A stretch of DNA of 64,000 bases, taken from Streptomyces ortus. GTDB taxonomy: Bacteria > Actinomycetota > Actinomycetes > Streptomycetales > Streptomycetaceae. Position 1 is the stretch's first letter. Every line of letters starts with the position of its first letter. Shown here piece after piece: positions 24,559-31,751 of this stretch. Both the position numbers and the translations under genes were made by a program. Location: positions 3,077,264 through 3,141,263 of the forward strand of contig NZ_JAIFZO010000002.1 of NCBI RefSeq assembly GCF_026341275.1, in the 5' to 3' direction. The notes beneath the pieces were generated by a model. It was not told where the DNA came from. It made no database searches and was given only the letters and a program-made list of their open reading frames with translations.

Positions 24559-25427
24559 GTTCGATACTCCTTGGCGATGCGGCGGATCAGTGTGCGTGAC
24601 TCCGTCGGCGGCAGCGCTGTAGTGCGGGCGTCGTCGAAGAGAGTGCGGTAGTAAGCGACCGCCGATTCGCGCTCCACCCACAGGTTGCCGGTCGGCGTCT
24701 CCGTCAGCACGAGGTCGAGCGATGTCACCTGCGGGAAGCTCAGCAGCAGGTAGGGGCCGAACATACCTGAATGCGCACCACGCGAGAACGGCATGACCTG
24801 GACGGTGATGTTGGGGCGCTCCGCCATGGCGACGAGGTGCTCCAACTGTGCGTGCATCACGGTGGGGCCGCCCACATGCTGGCGCAGGACTCCCTCTGCC
24901 AGCACCGCCCAGAGTGACATGGGCTCCTCGTCGGTGAGCCGTCGCTGCCGGGCGAGCCGGACCTCGACGAACTGGTCGATCTCCTCAGGCGTCTGCCAAG
25001 CCCGCGAGGCGACTGTCACCGCACGCCCGTACTCAGCGGTCTGAAGCAGGCCGGGGACCAACTGCGCCTCGTATGTTCGGACGCTGTCGCAGATGGCCTC
25101 CAGCTCGATCTGATCCCGGTATGAGTCCCCCAGTACTGCCTCGTACGGATGCCACCATCCCTCGCGGCGACGTCGGTTGGCGCGCTGCGCCAGGGCGCTG
25201 AGACGCGCGCGATCCTCAAGGTCCTGGACTTGGTACGCCTGCATGAGCGCATTCAGATCCGGGGCGCGGACGGGAACGTGCCCGTTCTCCATCCGGCTGA
25301 TCTTGCCCTTGGTGCAGTCGAGCACCTCGGCGGCGTCTGCCATGGAAACACCCGAGGCCTCACGGAACTTGCGCAACTCATCGCCGAGTTGGCGTCCGAG
25401 CACGGTGGATGGTTTGACAGTAGGCAT
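24555..25427 (-). CDS. WhiJ-like XRE regulator with DUF5753
   Basis: A 290-residue regulator. The XRE helix-turn-helix is at residues ~12-70 (LGDELRKFREASGVSMADAAEVLDCTKGKISRMENG), followed by the DUF5753 domain (SYRDQIELEAICDSVRTYEAQLVPGLLQTAEYGRAV to the end). This is the WhiJ/Scr1 type of regulator that acts with a DUF397 partner. It is divergent from the HATPase gene across a 184-bp region, giving the full whiJ-like trio. Gene copies of this set are often accessory and strain-variable. Confidence 0.95.
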   Translation of the reverse strand: MPTVKPSTVLGRQLGDELRKFREASGVSMADAAEVLDCTKGKISRMENGHVPVRAPDLNALMQAYQVQDLEDRARLSALAQRANRRRREGWWHPYEAVLGDSYRDQIELEAICDSVRTYEAQLVPGLLQTAEYGRAVTVASRAWQTPEEIDQFVEVRLARQRRLTDEEPMSLWAVLAEGVLRQHVGGPTVMHAQLEHLVAMAERPNITVQVMPFSRGAHSGMFGPYLLLSFPQVTSLDLVLTETPTGNLWVERESAVAYYRTLFDDARTTALPPTESRTLIRRIAKEYRT

Positions 25428-25611
25428 GTGTGACTCCTACCAGAGGTCGGCTGTTGAGACTGCTCAGGCACTCGAAAAGGTGAAGCGAAGCTATGGAGAC
25501 CGGCGCAACGTTGCGCCAGTACATATGCTGCGGAAGCCCGCTTCGGCGTGCACGCAACTGCCGCCGCAGCGCGGGGATGCGATCTCCGGCTATCGACCAT
25601 CAGGGAGCGCC

Positions 25612-26262
25612 ATGGCAGGGAGCCCGAGCTCGAACGAAGTCACCTTCCGGCTGTCCCACTGCCGTCGCAGCGTGCCGAGAGCACGAGCACTGGCACACGC
25701 CGTGCTCGGCGAGTGGGCCGTCGACCAGGACGTACTGCACACCGCGGAGCTACTGCTCTCCGAGCTGGTGACCAACGCGCTGCGAGCGCACGCCCCGAGC
25801 GGCCGACAGGTCGGCGTCCGGATCGCACGCTCGACGGCGGAGGGCTTGCTGAGACTGCAGGTCAGCGACGAGAGCCCGGGCCGCCCCGAAGTACGCACGC
25901 CCGGTGACGACGAGACCAGCGGGCGCGGGCTACTCCTGGTGGAGGCACTGGCCCACCGCTGGGGCGTAGAGGAACACGAGGCCGGTACCGGAAAAACGGT
26001 ATGGGCCGAGCTGAAGGCCCCGGACCTCGTCGCCGAGCCCGCCGAACGGGAGATCGCGGCGGCCATGGTCCGCCCGAACCACCTGGTGAGGGTATGGGGC
26101 GAGTGGCGCACGGTCGTCAGCACCCGCAACGAACAGCACGACGGGCAAGACGGGCACGACCCCATCCTGATCCTGAACCTGGACGAGGGCCCGCCCCTAC
26201 GAGTCCAAGCAACGGAACCACTCACGGTCCGGCACCGCGAGGAGGACGCAGCGGATGTATGA
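25612..26262 (+). CDS. HATPase (RsbW-like anti-sigma type) protein
   Basis: A 216-residue protein whose first ~140 residues are an RsbW/SpoIIAB-like GHKL ATPase: N box ELLLSELVTNALRAHAP, G1 region QVSDESPGRPEV, G2 region SGRGLLLVEALAHRWGVEE, and TGKTVWAELK at the end. The C-terminal ~70 residues (MVRPNHLVRVWGEWRTVV, GHDPILILNLDEGPPLRV) form a small extra beta domain. AGGGAG precedes the ATG. It is the third member of the whiJ-like trio and probably senses or switches the regulator system, but no sigma factor is nearby. Confidence 0.9.
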   Translation: MAGSPSSNEVTFRLSHCRRSVPRARALAHAVLGEWAVDQDVLHTAELLLSELVTNALRAHAPSGRQVGVRIARSTAEGLLRLQVSDESPGRPEVRTPGDDETSGRGLLLVEALAHRWGVEEHEAGTGKTVWAELKAPDLVAEPAEREIAAAMVRPNHLVRVWGEWRTVVSTRNEQHDGQDGHDPILILNLDEGPPLRVQATEPLTVRHREEDAADV

Positions 26263-26340
26263 GTGTGCGGCCATCAAGTTCGTGACCGCCGTATGAGCGC
26301 GACTATGGTCATAAGCGCATACCTGGCCCGAGGAGGACTC

Positions 26341-26634
26341 ATGAGCGCGCAGCACGCCGAGCCACCGCACGGATCACTTCCGCACCTCAGGACTGTGGCG
26401 GACATACGCGCGGCGCTGCGGGACGGACGGGGCTTTCCGGGCGACGCCGAGAGTTTCGAGGCCGACCTGGCTCGTGCCCTGGACACTGCCACGGCCACTG
26501 ACCTCCACCAGGTCGCCGACGTCATTAAGACATACGCCGGCAGCATCCGCGCCTACAGCGACCCCGAGTTCGACGACGCGCTGCAAGAGGGGCTCGACCT
26601 CATCGCCGAGATCAAGAGCGGCCACCAGGAGTGA
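26341..26634 (+). CDS. DUF6247-like putative antitoxin
   Basis: A 97-residue acidic protein. LRTVADIRAALRDGRGFPGDAESFEADLARALDTA and DFDDALQEGL-like segments resemble actinobacterial DUF6247 proteins that sit before small toxin-like genes. GAGGAGG lies before the ATG. The stop overlaps the GTG of the next gene (GTGA). Arrangement, size and coupling suit an antitoxin. The family link is from memory and moderately certain. Confidence 0.65.
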   Translation: MSAQHAEPPHGSLPHLRTVADIRAALRDGRGFPGDAESFEADLARALDTATATDLHQVADVIKTYAGSIRAYSDPEFDDALQEGLDLIAEIKSGHQE

Positions 26635-26933
26635 GCCGAGCCATCGCCGTGATCACGGTCTCGGCGACCAAACGCCTCCAGATGCTGGGCCCGGCAACCC
26701 GGCAAGCAGTCGAAGAACTGCGCCAGGAACTGGAGGACAACCCCAAGCTCGGCATCCGACGGGGCCCGGTACAGGGCAACGGCGAGACATTCGTCTACCG
26801 AACCCGACTGGAACCCCGCGAGGACGTGCCGGCCCTGACAGTGGTGTACGTATACGCACCCCAACCACACCCCCCAGCGGTGGCGATCATCACGGTCACG
26901 CAGGACGACGAAAGGAAGGGCCTCCAGCCCTGA
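26631..26933 (+). CDS. Small RelE/ParE-like putative toxin
   Basis: A 100-residue protein: an N-terminal strand (AIAVITVS), a helical pair (KRLQMLGPATRQAVEELRQELEDNPKLG), then strands (ETFVYRTRLEP, LTVVYVYAPQP, VAIITVTQDD). This helix-helix-strands layout is that of RelE/ParE ribonuclease or gyrase toxins, but catalytic residues cannot be assigned by eye. It is coupled by a GTGA overlap to the antitoxin-like gene upstream. It ends directly before an ISL3 remnant, so the native 3' context is lost. Confidence 0.6.
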   Translation: MSRAIAVITVSATKRLQMLGPATRQAVEELRQELEDNPKLGIRRGPVQGNGETFVYRTRLEPREDVPALTVVYVYAPQPHPPAVAIITVTQDDERKGLQP

Positions 26934-27025
26934 CAGGGGTCCGGGTGGGAGCGTCGCGTCTCACTTGGGGCGAGGGAGAGCCAGCTAATGATGGCGTGGT
27001 CATCCACGACAACCTTGACCTGCCA

Positions 27026-27917
27026 TCAAGGATCAGGGCGTGGTCTTGGACGCCGGGGGCGGGCGACGCGACTTGGCCAGCGGGTAGTCCGGCTCGGCGG
27101 GCCCGGGAATTCCGGCGCGGGCGCGTGTTCCTCGGGCTGGACTTCGGCCTCGGCACGGGCTGCCTGACGCAGGCAGCCGTGGTGTGCCACGACCGTCTTC
27201 TGCGCCGCCTCACACAGGTTCTTCCACAAGTGGAAGCGATCTGCGACTTACGTAGCGTCCTGCGCCAGCCCGGACGCCCTCAGCGTAGGCGCCGCCCCGG
27301 TCCCGGCACACGATCTCGACGCCCGGATGCGCTGCCAGCCAATCGGCCAGCGTCTGGGCTTCGCGGTCCGGCAGCACGTCGATTGGCCGGTGCGTTTCCA
27401 TGTCGATCAGGATGGTGTTGTAGGAGTGACGGCGCCGGATCGCGAAGTCGTCGACGCCGAGCACGGTCACCTTCGGGACCTCGGGCGTGGGCTGCGCGCG
27501 GATCAGTTTGATGAGCAGGTCACGGCCGCACGGCATAACCAACCGGGTGGCGAGCCGGGATCCGGCCCGGCCGGCCAGCGCCAGCGCGATCGACACCAGC
27601 GCCTTCGTCAGCGTCGGCGTCCGCCTGGCGAACGGCGAGGTGAGGCCTGGGACCTGTTCGCTGAACGTCGTCTGGCAGCACGCATCGTTGACGCATTCAA
27701 AACGGCGCACCGTCACCATGACCTTCACCCCGCGCCCGGCGACCGGCGAGTCCGCCAACGAACGGCGGTAGCGGCCGTGAACCCGCTCGGACCGGGCGCC
27801 GCAGCCGGAACACGCTGCGGCCGGCGCGGAAGACCGTACGGACAACGTCGCGGACACACCATCGGACTCCACTCGATCGACGGCGACTGCGCTCAGGTGC
27901 GGAAACAGGTCCTCAAT
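27026..27917 (-). pseudogene. ISL3 family transposase remnant, frameshifted and truncated
   Basis: The N-terminal half is readable: IEDLFPHLSAVAVDRVESDG (27917 leftwards), a zinc-finger region CSGCGARSERVHGRY...FECVNDACCQTTF, and the first two catalytic Asp segments (VLGVDDFAIRRRHSYNT; CRDRGGAYAEG). Around 27245 the frame breaks: after GAYAEGVRAGA the natural continuation VADRFHLWKNLCEAAQKTVVAHH is in another frame behind a TAA stop. The text ends at PEFPGPP near 27070, with the C-terminal third and the last acidic residue missing. No terminal inverted repeats or target duplication were found. Clearly non-functional. Confidence 0.88.
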
Positions 27918-27988
27918 GCTCTGCGATAAGCACGTCGATCATGCTCCCCGATCACACATAGTCCTGTGGGTCGAGACGCGTGCAAGGG

Positions 27989-28005
27989 CAGAGAACGTCA
28001 CGTGA
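27989..28005. repeat. Left copy of 17-bp direct repeat flanking barstar gene
   Basis: CAGAGAACGTCACGTGA; the partner at 29249-29265 differs at one base (A for G). The core TCACGTGA is itself palindromic. The two copies lie 1,260 bp apart and enclose the barstar-family gene. Confidence 0.75.
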
Positions 28006-28116
28006 CCCAACAGAACCGAGGGAACTTGATCGCTTGTGGCCAACTCAGGTGTTCAGCCTTGAGAGATCGTGACCCGCCACAGGGAAAGAGATTCGCCGCG
28101 AGAGCCTGGTCCAGGC

Positions 28117-29211
28117 ATGATTCCCTCCGTGCACGAGGACGAGAACCATCGCGGGCCCACGCGGTACACGCTGACGGAGACCGAGCGTGGCCATGCCTGG
28201 GGAGTCTGCGTCGAGGCGGAGGGGCTGTTCGGGGAACCCCGGCGTGGGACGTACGAACTGCTCGACTGGGTCCCGGTCGGCGAGGTCCGGGACTGGGTAG
28301 GCAGCCGGGTGTGGCTGGTGCCGGATGACAAGGGACTCGAACCTTGGCTGCTGGAGGACGCGGAGAGCTCAGGGCAGTTTCCCGGAACAGACAGTCTGCT
28401 GCTCACCGGTCTGGACGACCACGAAGGCCCGCCCGAGGGTCACAGGGGCCCCGTCCGACTGCACGACGGCCATCGGTGGCTGGGCTCGTGCCGGGAATTC
28501 GCCCGCGTCCTGCCACCCGAGCAGGTGGCACCCCCGCTCGTCCTGAGGGGACTCGCCCCGAGTGAACAGCTCAGGGCGGCACTGCTGAAGGGCACCCGGC
28601 GGGCGCTGGATCTGGAGGAGGCCGCCCTCGAGATACGGGACGACCAGGGCGAACCCCTCACGGAACGACTGCTGTGGACCAGAGTCACCGCCTGGCAACC
28701 GTCCTCCAACGGGACGGACCTGATCGACCTGGAGCTCGAAGGAAAGCTCTTCACGCCCGTCCCCGAATACGCCCGGCCCATCTGGGAGCGGTGGCTCGCC
28801 GGGCCACCGAACACCCTGGGCGCCTGGGCCTGCCTCGACACCCGGCGCCGCGGGGCCTGGCTCGATCTCGTCCGAGAGCGGGCCTGCCAGCGCGCACACC
28901 GTGACCGGCCGGCTCGTCACGCCTACGAACTCGACGGTCGGTACATCACCGACGAACCGGGCCTCTACCTGGCGCTCGGTGAGGCGGTGAACGGTCCGGG
29001 CGGCTACTTCGGCGGCTGCCTGGAGGCCCTCGACGACTGCCTGGGCGGCACTTTCGGCTACACCGCTCCCGCAACCCTGCTCTGGCGAGACGCCGTCACC
29101 GCACGCGATCACCTGTCCAAGACCTTGACACCGGACGGCGAGCCTTACGACCTGTTCGCCGGGGTTCTCAGCGTCCTGGCCGAGGGCGACATGCACGTCA
29201 CCCTGGCGTGA
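28117..29211 (+). CDS. Barstar-family protein with large N-terminal domain
   Basis: A 364-residue protein. Residues ~265-350 match barstar, the barnase inhibitor: YELDGRYITDEPGLYLALGEAVNGPGGYFGGCLEALDDCL, including the GGYFG..L.AL.DCL signature. Residues 1-260 are an uncharacterised soluble domain (YTLTETERGHAWGVCVEAEGL, WVGSRVWLVPDD, LVLRGLAPSEQLRAALLKGT). ATG 28117 is chosen; a GTG at 28069 is in frame and possible. No barnase-like nuclease is adjacent. It would neutralise a ribonuclease, perhaps as an orphan immunity protein. It lies between direct repeats and two mobile-element remnants. Confidence 0.8.
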   Translation: MIPSVHEDENHRGPTRYTLTETERGHAWGVCVEAEGLFGEPRRGTYELLDWVPVGEVRDWVGSRVWLVPDDKGLEPWLLEDAESSGQFPGTDSLLLTGLDDHEGPPEGHRGPVRLHDGHRWLGSCREFARVLPPEQVAPPLVLRGLAPSEQLRAALLKGTRRALDLEEAALEIRDDQGEPLTERLLWTRVTAWQPSSNGTDLIDLELEGKLFTPVPEYARPIWERWLAGPPNTLGAWACLDTRRRGAWLDLVRERACQRAHRDRPARHAYELDGRYITDEPGLYLALGEAVNGPGGYFGGCLEALDDCLGGTFGYTAPATLLWRDAVTARDHLSKTLTPDGEPYDLFAGVLSVLAEGDMHVTLA

Positions 29212-29248
29212 GCTGTACTCCGCCACAAGGGCGCCGCAACGCGTCGGC

Positions 29249-29265
29249 CAGAGAACATCACGTGA
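29249..29265. repeat. Right copy of 17-bp direct repeat flanking barstar gene
   Basis: CAGAGAACATCACGTGA, one mismatch to 27989-28005. It lies between the barstar gene and the integrase remnant. Confidence 0.75.
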
Positions 29266-29304
29266 TCGTCGCCAGAGCCCCCGCCGGACCGTGCTGACTC
29301 GCCG

Positions 29305-29505
29305 TTGGCCGGGCGCCCGTACGACCTACGGCACGCCTGCATCACGCGGTGGCTGAACGCTGGGGTGTCTATCGCGGAGGTGGCACGGCGAGTAGACAAC
29401 TCGCCGGAGGTGATTCACCGCCGCTATCACGGCTGTATTGACGGACACGAGGAAGTGGCCAACGCGAAGGTTGCAGAGGCTCTCAGAGGGGATGGCGACG
29501 CGTGA
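29305..29505 (+). pseudogene. C-terminal remnant of tyrosine integrase
   Basis: About 66 residues of the catalytic end of a tyrosine recombinase: RPYDLRHACITRWLNAGVSI holds the HxxR-type His/Arg pair, EVARRVDNSPEVIHRRYHG the final helix with the nucleophile Tyr. The rest of the gene, including the first catalytic Arg, is absent; upstream sequence 29212-29304 has no integrase coding in any frame. It lies 1.2 kb from tRNA-Arg on its 3' side, as expected for an integrative element of the pSAM2/AICE type. It may still be transcribed but cannot be active. Confidence 0.85.
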
Positions 29506-29574
29506 AGTCGACGGGTGGTCCTTCCTGTAAGGCCCACCCCGCCCGTTCGGTGTGACCAATTAACGGCATTTATT

Positions 29575-30435
29575 TCACGGATTCCGAACCACGGCTCCGG
29601 AGCTAAACAACTGTACTAGCGTAGAGGCCACATGTACTGCTGCCCGTGCTGAATCGAGAGTTTCCGGCAGTGTCGCAGCCTTGTTTCCATGGCGAGAGGT
29701 TTGCCCGTACCAAAGGGTGCGCATCATGGCTTCAATTGGAGCAATTGGATCTTTACCGGCAGGGGTTGTGATCGCTATGGAAAACTTTGACCGAGCGTTC
29801 CCGATCTCTCCCAGCATGGTGCCTAGCGTGGCCTTGGCATGGTTGGGTTGGATCGTTGAGTGGGCGGCTGATTCAACTGCCTTAATGGCTTCACTGTAGG
29901 CGCGCACTGACTCGGGGTGTCGTCCATATGCGGCCTTCCATGCCGAGTTCAGATGCTCAGCGGCGGATCCAACGGATTGGTTAGCGACGGCCTGCGAAAT
30001 GGTTTCATTCATAGCGTCACGGACTGCTGGCAATACTCGGTTCTCAAGTCCACTTTGTTGTTCATTGACGCGGTAGGCGGAGCCCCCTTGGTCCAGGATG
30101 AATTCAAGGTCCTCGATAGGCCGTGAGGCGTCTGGTCTGATCGCTGACCAGATTGCCAGAATTTCGTCAATGCTATCCAGCAGGATCTCGTTATTGACCG
30201 AGCAGAGATACTGTGCAGTTCTCTGACGATTTGGAACGGTCAGGCGCAGCCGAAGCGCTACGGCGTCTGCCAGCGTGTCCTCTTCGTAGCTGGTATTGAC
30301 GCGGAGCGCACTGTGGACCCATGTCTGCAGAGGGGTGACCAGATGTTGTGGGACGCCGTCGTAGGAGCCCTCGTCGGGGTCGTCCTCAACAAGCCCTGTG
30401 CGAACGGAGAAGCGTTGGCGTCCAGTGGTGGTCAT
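29575..30435 (-). CDS. Lower-GC hypothetical protein resembling abortive-infection proteins
   Basis: A 286-residue soluble protein with clearly lower GC and different codon use than its surroundings, so likely acquired. The start (GRQRFSVRTGLVEDDP) recalls the AbiJ N-terminal domain 4 pattern (FS-R-G). The C-terminal part (ATLGTMLGEIGNARSKF, MMRTLWYGQTSRHGNKAATLPETLDSARAAVHVASTLVQLF) recalls the Abi C-terminal domain, with H-G and a closing helix. ATG 30435 is preferred for the family-like start; an in-frame ATG lies at 30489. No strong ribosome site for either. Its place between an integrase remnant and tRNA-Arg suits a phage-defence cargo gene. Family assignment by eye only. Confidence 0.6.
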   Translation of the reverse strand: MTTTGRQRFSVRTGLVEDDPDEGSYDGVPQHLVTPLQTWVHSALRVNTSYEEDTLADAVALRLRLTVPNRQRTAQYLCSVNNEILLDSIDEILAIWSAIRPDASRPIEDLEFILDQGGSAYRVNEQQSGLENRVLPAVRDAMNETISQAVANQSVGSAAEHLNSAWKAAYGRHPESVRAYSEAIKAVESAAHSTIQPNHAKATLGTMLGEIGNARSKFSIAITTPAGKDPIAPIEAMMRTLWYGQTSRHGNKAATLPETLDSARAAVHVASTLVQLFSSGAVVRNP

Positions 30436-30658
30436 GGCGCAAGAGGGTACGGGTGAGGCGGCGAAGGACGCGACCATAAATGCACTCATCGTGTGCGATC
30501 GGCGTTCATGGTCCCGACGATCTTGTTCGGGCTTCCAGGCTTCGGCCAGGCGTGCGGTAGTGCCTGGCTAACGCCGCCGCCTACCTGCAAGCGGGAGTAC
30601 TTCCAAGGCATGTCGCGTGTATCGCAGATGGTGCGCGAACAGTGAGAGACAGCAAGAA

Positions 30659-30691
30659 AGAGCGGGAGTCAGTGAGACTGACTCCCGCTCT
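30659..30691 (-). terminator. Terminator of tRNA-Arg
   Basis: A perfect 15-bp stem (AGAGCGGGAGTCAGT and its complement) with a 3-nt loop. On the minus strand it is followed by TTCTTGCT. It lies 55 bp downstream of the tRNA 3' end and is a convincing intrinsic terminator. The stem is symmetrical, so it may also act on rightward transcripts. Confidence 0.88.
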
Positions 30692-30746
30692 CTCATGTCG
30701 GCATTCGCACTGGTCAGAGCATGATTCTTGCTGACTGACTGGCGAG

Positions 30747-30818
30747 TGCCCCCGGCAGGATTCGAACCTGCGCACACGGCTCCGGAGGCCGTTGCTCTAT
30801 CCCCTGAGCTACGGGGGC
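30747..30818 (-). tRNA. tRNA-Arg, anticodon CCG
   Basis: A complete cloverleaf on the minus strand: acceptor GCCCCCG/CGGGGGC with discriminator A, D arm GCTC...GAGC with AGGGGAT loop, anticodon stem ACGGC/GCCGT with loop CTCCGGA (anticodon CCG), and T arm GCAGG-TTCGAAT-CCTGC. CCA is not encoded. It decodes CGG, common in this GC-rich genome. The 3' end faces the island at 24355-30500, fitting use as an attachment site. A TAGTGT -10 candidate lies upstream at 30852-30857. Confidence 0.97.
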
Positions 30819-30945
30819 GTGTCGGGCGCTGTGGTTGCGGCGACGGGTTGAACACTACCAGCTCTCTCCGGGTGTTCATGAACGGATTTCGGGGGGCGGG
30901 GAGGGGGTGTCCGAGGTGCGTTGGATCTTGAGCGGGTCTCGGTCG

Positions 30946-31063
30946 GATCTGGTCCCGGACGGGAGCCCGGTCCTGTCCGGGACAGGAGCCCGGTCTTGTC
31001 CGGGACGGGAGCCCGGTCTCGTCCCGGACAAGAGGTCGGTCTCGTCCCGCGCGCGAGCCCGGT
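30946..31063. repeat. 23-bp tandem repeats (five copies) upstream of response regulator
   Basis: Copies start at 30946, 30969, 30992, 31015 and 31038, exactly 23 bp apart, with a partial copy at 31061. Consensus GGTCTTGTCCGGGACGGGAGCCC; copies 2 and 3 are closest, copy 5 is diverged. The centre TGTCCGGGACA is an 11-bp palindrome. The array fills most of the 313-bp gap between tRNA-Arg and the response regulator gene, with nothing else coding-like in it. Confidence 0.88.
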
Positions 31064-31131
31064 GTCCCCCGCGCGGGTTGGAAGTAGGGAAAAGCCGGAC
31101 GCGAACCCGCGCGCCGACCTACTCTCGAGTT

Positions 31132-31629
31132 GTGCCAGGCGCGTCGGGTCGGGTGCTTGTTGTGGACGACAACAAGGTCATCCGGCAGCTGATCAGGGTC
31201 AACCTCGAGCTGGAGGGTTTCGAGGTCGTGACCGCGGCTGACGGTGTCGAGTGCCTGGACGTCATCCACCAGGTGCGCCCCGATGTCGTCACCCTCGACG
31301 TGGTCATGCCCCGGCTCGACGGGTTGCGTACCGCCGCCCGGCTCCGGGCGGACCCCCGCACCCGTAACCTCCCCCTCGCCATCATCAGCGCCTGTACGCA
31401 GTACGAGGTCGAGAGCGGGCTCGACGTCGGTGTCGACGCCTTCCTCTCCAAGCCCTTCGAGCCCGCGGACCTCGTCCGGCTCGTACGCCAGTTGCGGGAG
31501 CGGCGGGAGACCGCCGACACCGGTGTCGGCGGCAGCGGCTCCGGCAGCGGGCCCGGTTCGGCGTTCGACAGTGCCGAGAGTCTTTACGGGCCCGGCGGGC
31601 CCGAGCGCGCCGGTCGTGCCGGTAACTGA
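31132..31629 (+). CDS. Single-domain response regulator
   Basis: A 165-residue receiver-domain protein: VLVVDDNKVIRQLIRVNLELEGFEVVTAADG with the acidic pair, the phospho-acceptor Asp in VVTLDVVMPRLDG, Ser in IISACTQYE and Lys in FLSKPFEP. No output domain, only a Gly/Ser-rich tail of ~45 residues. The GTG at 31132 starts shortly after the last repeat, and no clear ribosome site precedes it; TACTCT ~12 bp upstream could be a -10, suggesting a leaderless message. No kinase gene is adjacent. Confidence 0.88.
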   Translation: MPGASGRVLVVDDNKVIRQLIRVNLELEGFEVVTAADGVECLDVIHQVRPDVVTLDVVMPRLDGLRTAARLRADPRTRNLPLAIISACTQYEVESGLDVGVDAFLSKPFEPADLVRLVRQLRERRETADTGVGGSGSGSGPGSAFDSAESLYGPGGPERAGRAGN

Positions 31630-31739
31630 AGCGGACAAGCGGACAGGGGAAAGGCCAGAGAGCAAGAGAGAGGGACGCGGGGCGTCCATATACCGGGACC
31701 TCGTCCAAACCCATTCGCCTACCCACCCCCCTCCTCCCC

Positions 31740-31745
31740 TACGCT
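31740..31745 (+). promoter_or_regulatory. -10 element for leaderless nrtL transcript
   Basis: TACGCT ends 6 bp before the GTG start at 31752. Transcription would start at or beside the G of the start codon, and no ribosome site exists. Leaderless genes of this layout are common in Streptomyces. Confidence 0.5.
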
Positions 31746-31751
31746 TGTCCC

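Noticed and set aside
26960..27025. Terminal inverted repeat of the ISL3 remnant (GGCTCTCCC on the minus strand)
   Set aside because: It points away from the transposase remnant and has no matching partner near 27917-28000.
24355..30818. Duplicate of the tRNA-Arg 3' end as attachment site
   Set aside because: Read by eye, no second copy of the T-arm/acceptor sequence was found in the region, so element borders cannot be set.
30946..31063. CRISPR-like array
   Set aside because: Units are contiguous 23-bp tandem repeats with no unique spacers and no cas genes nearby.
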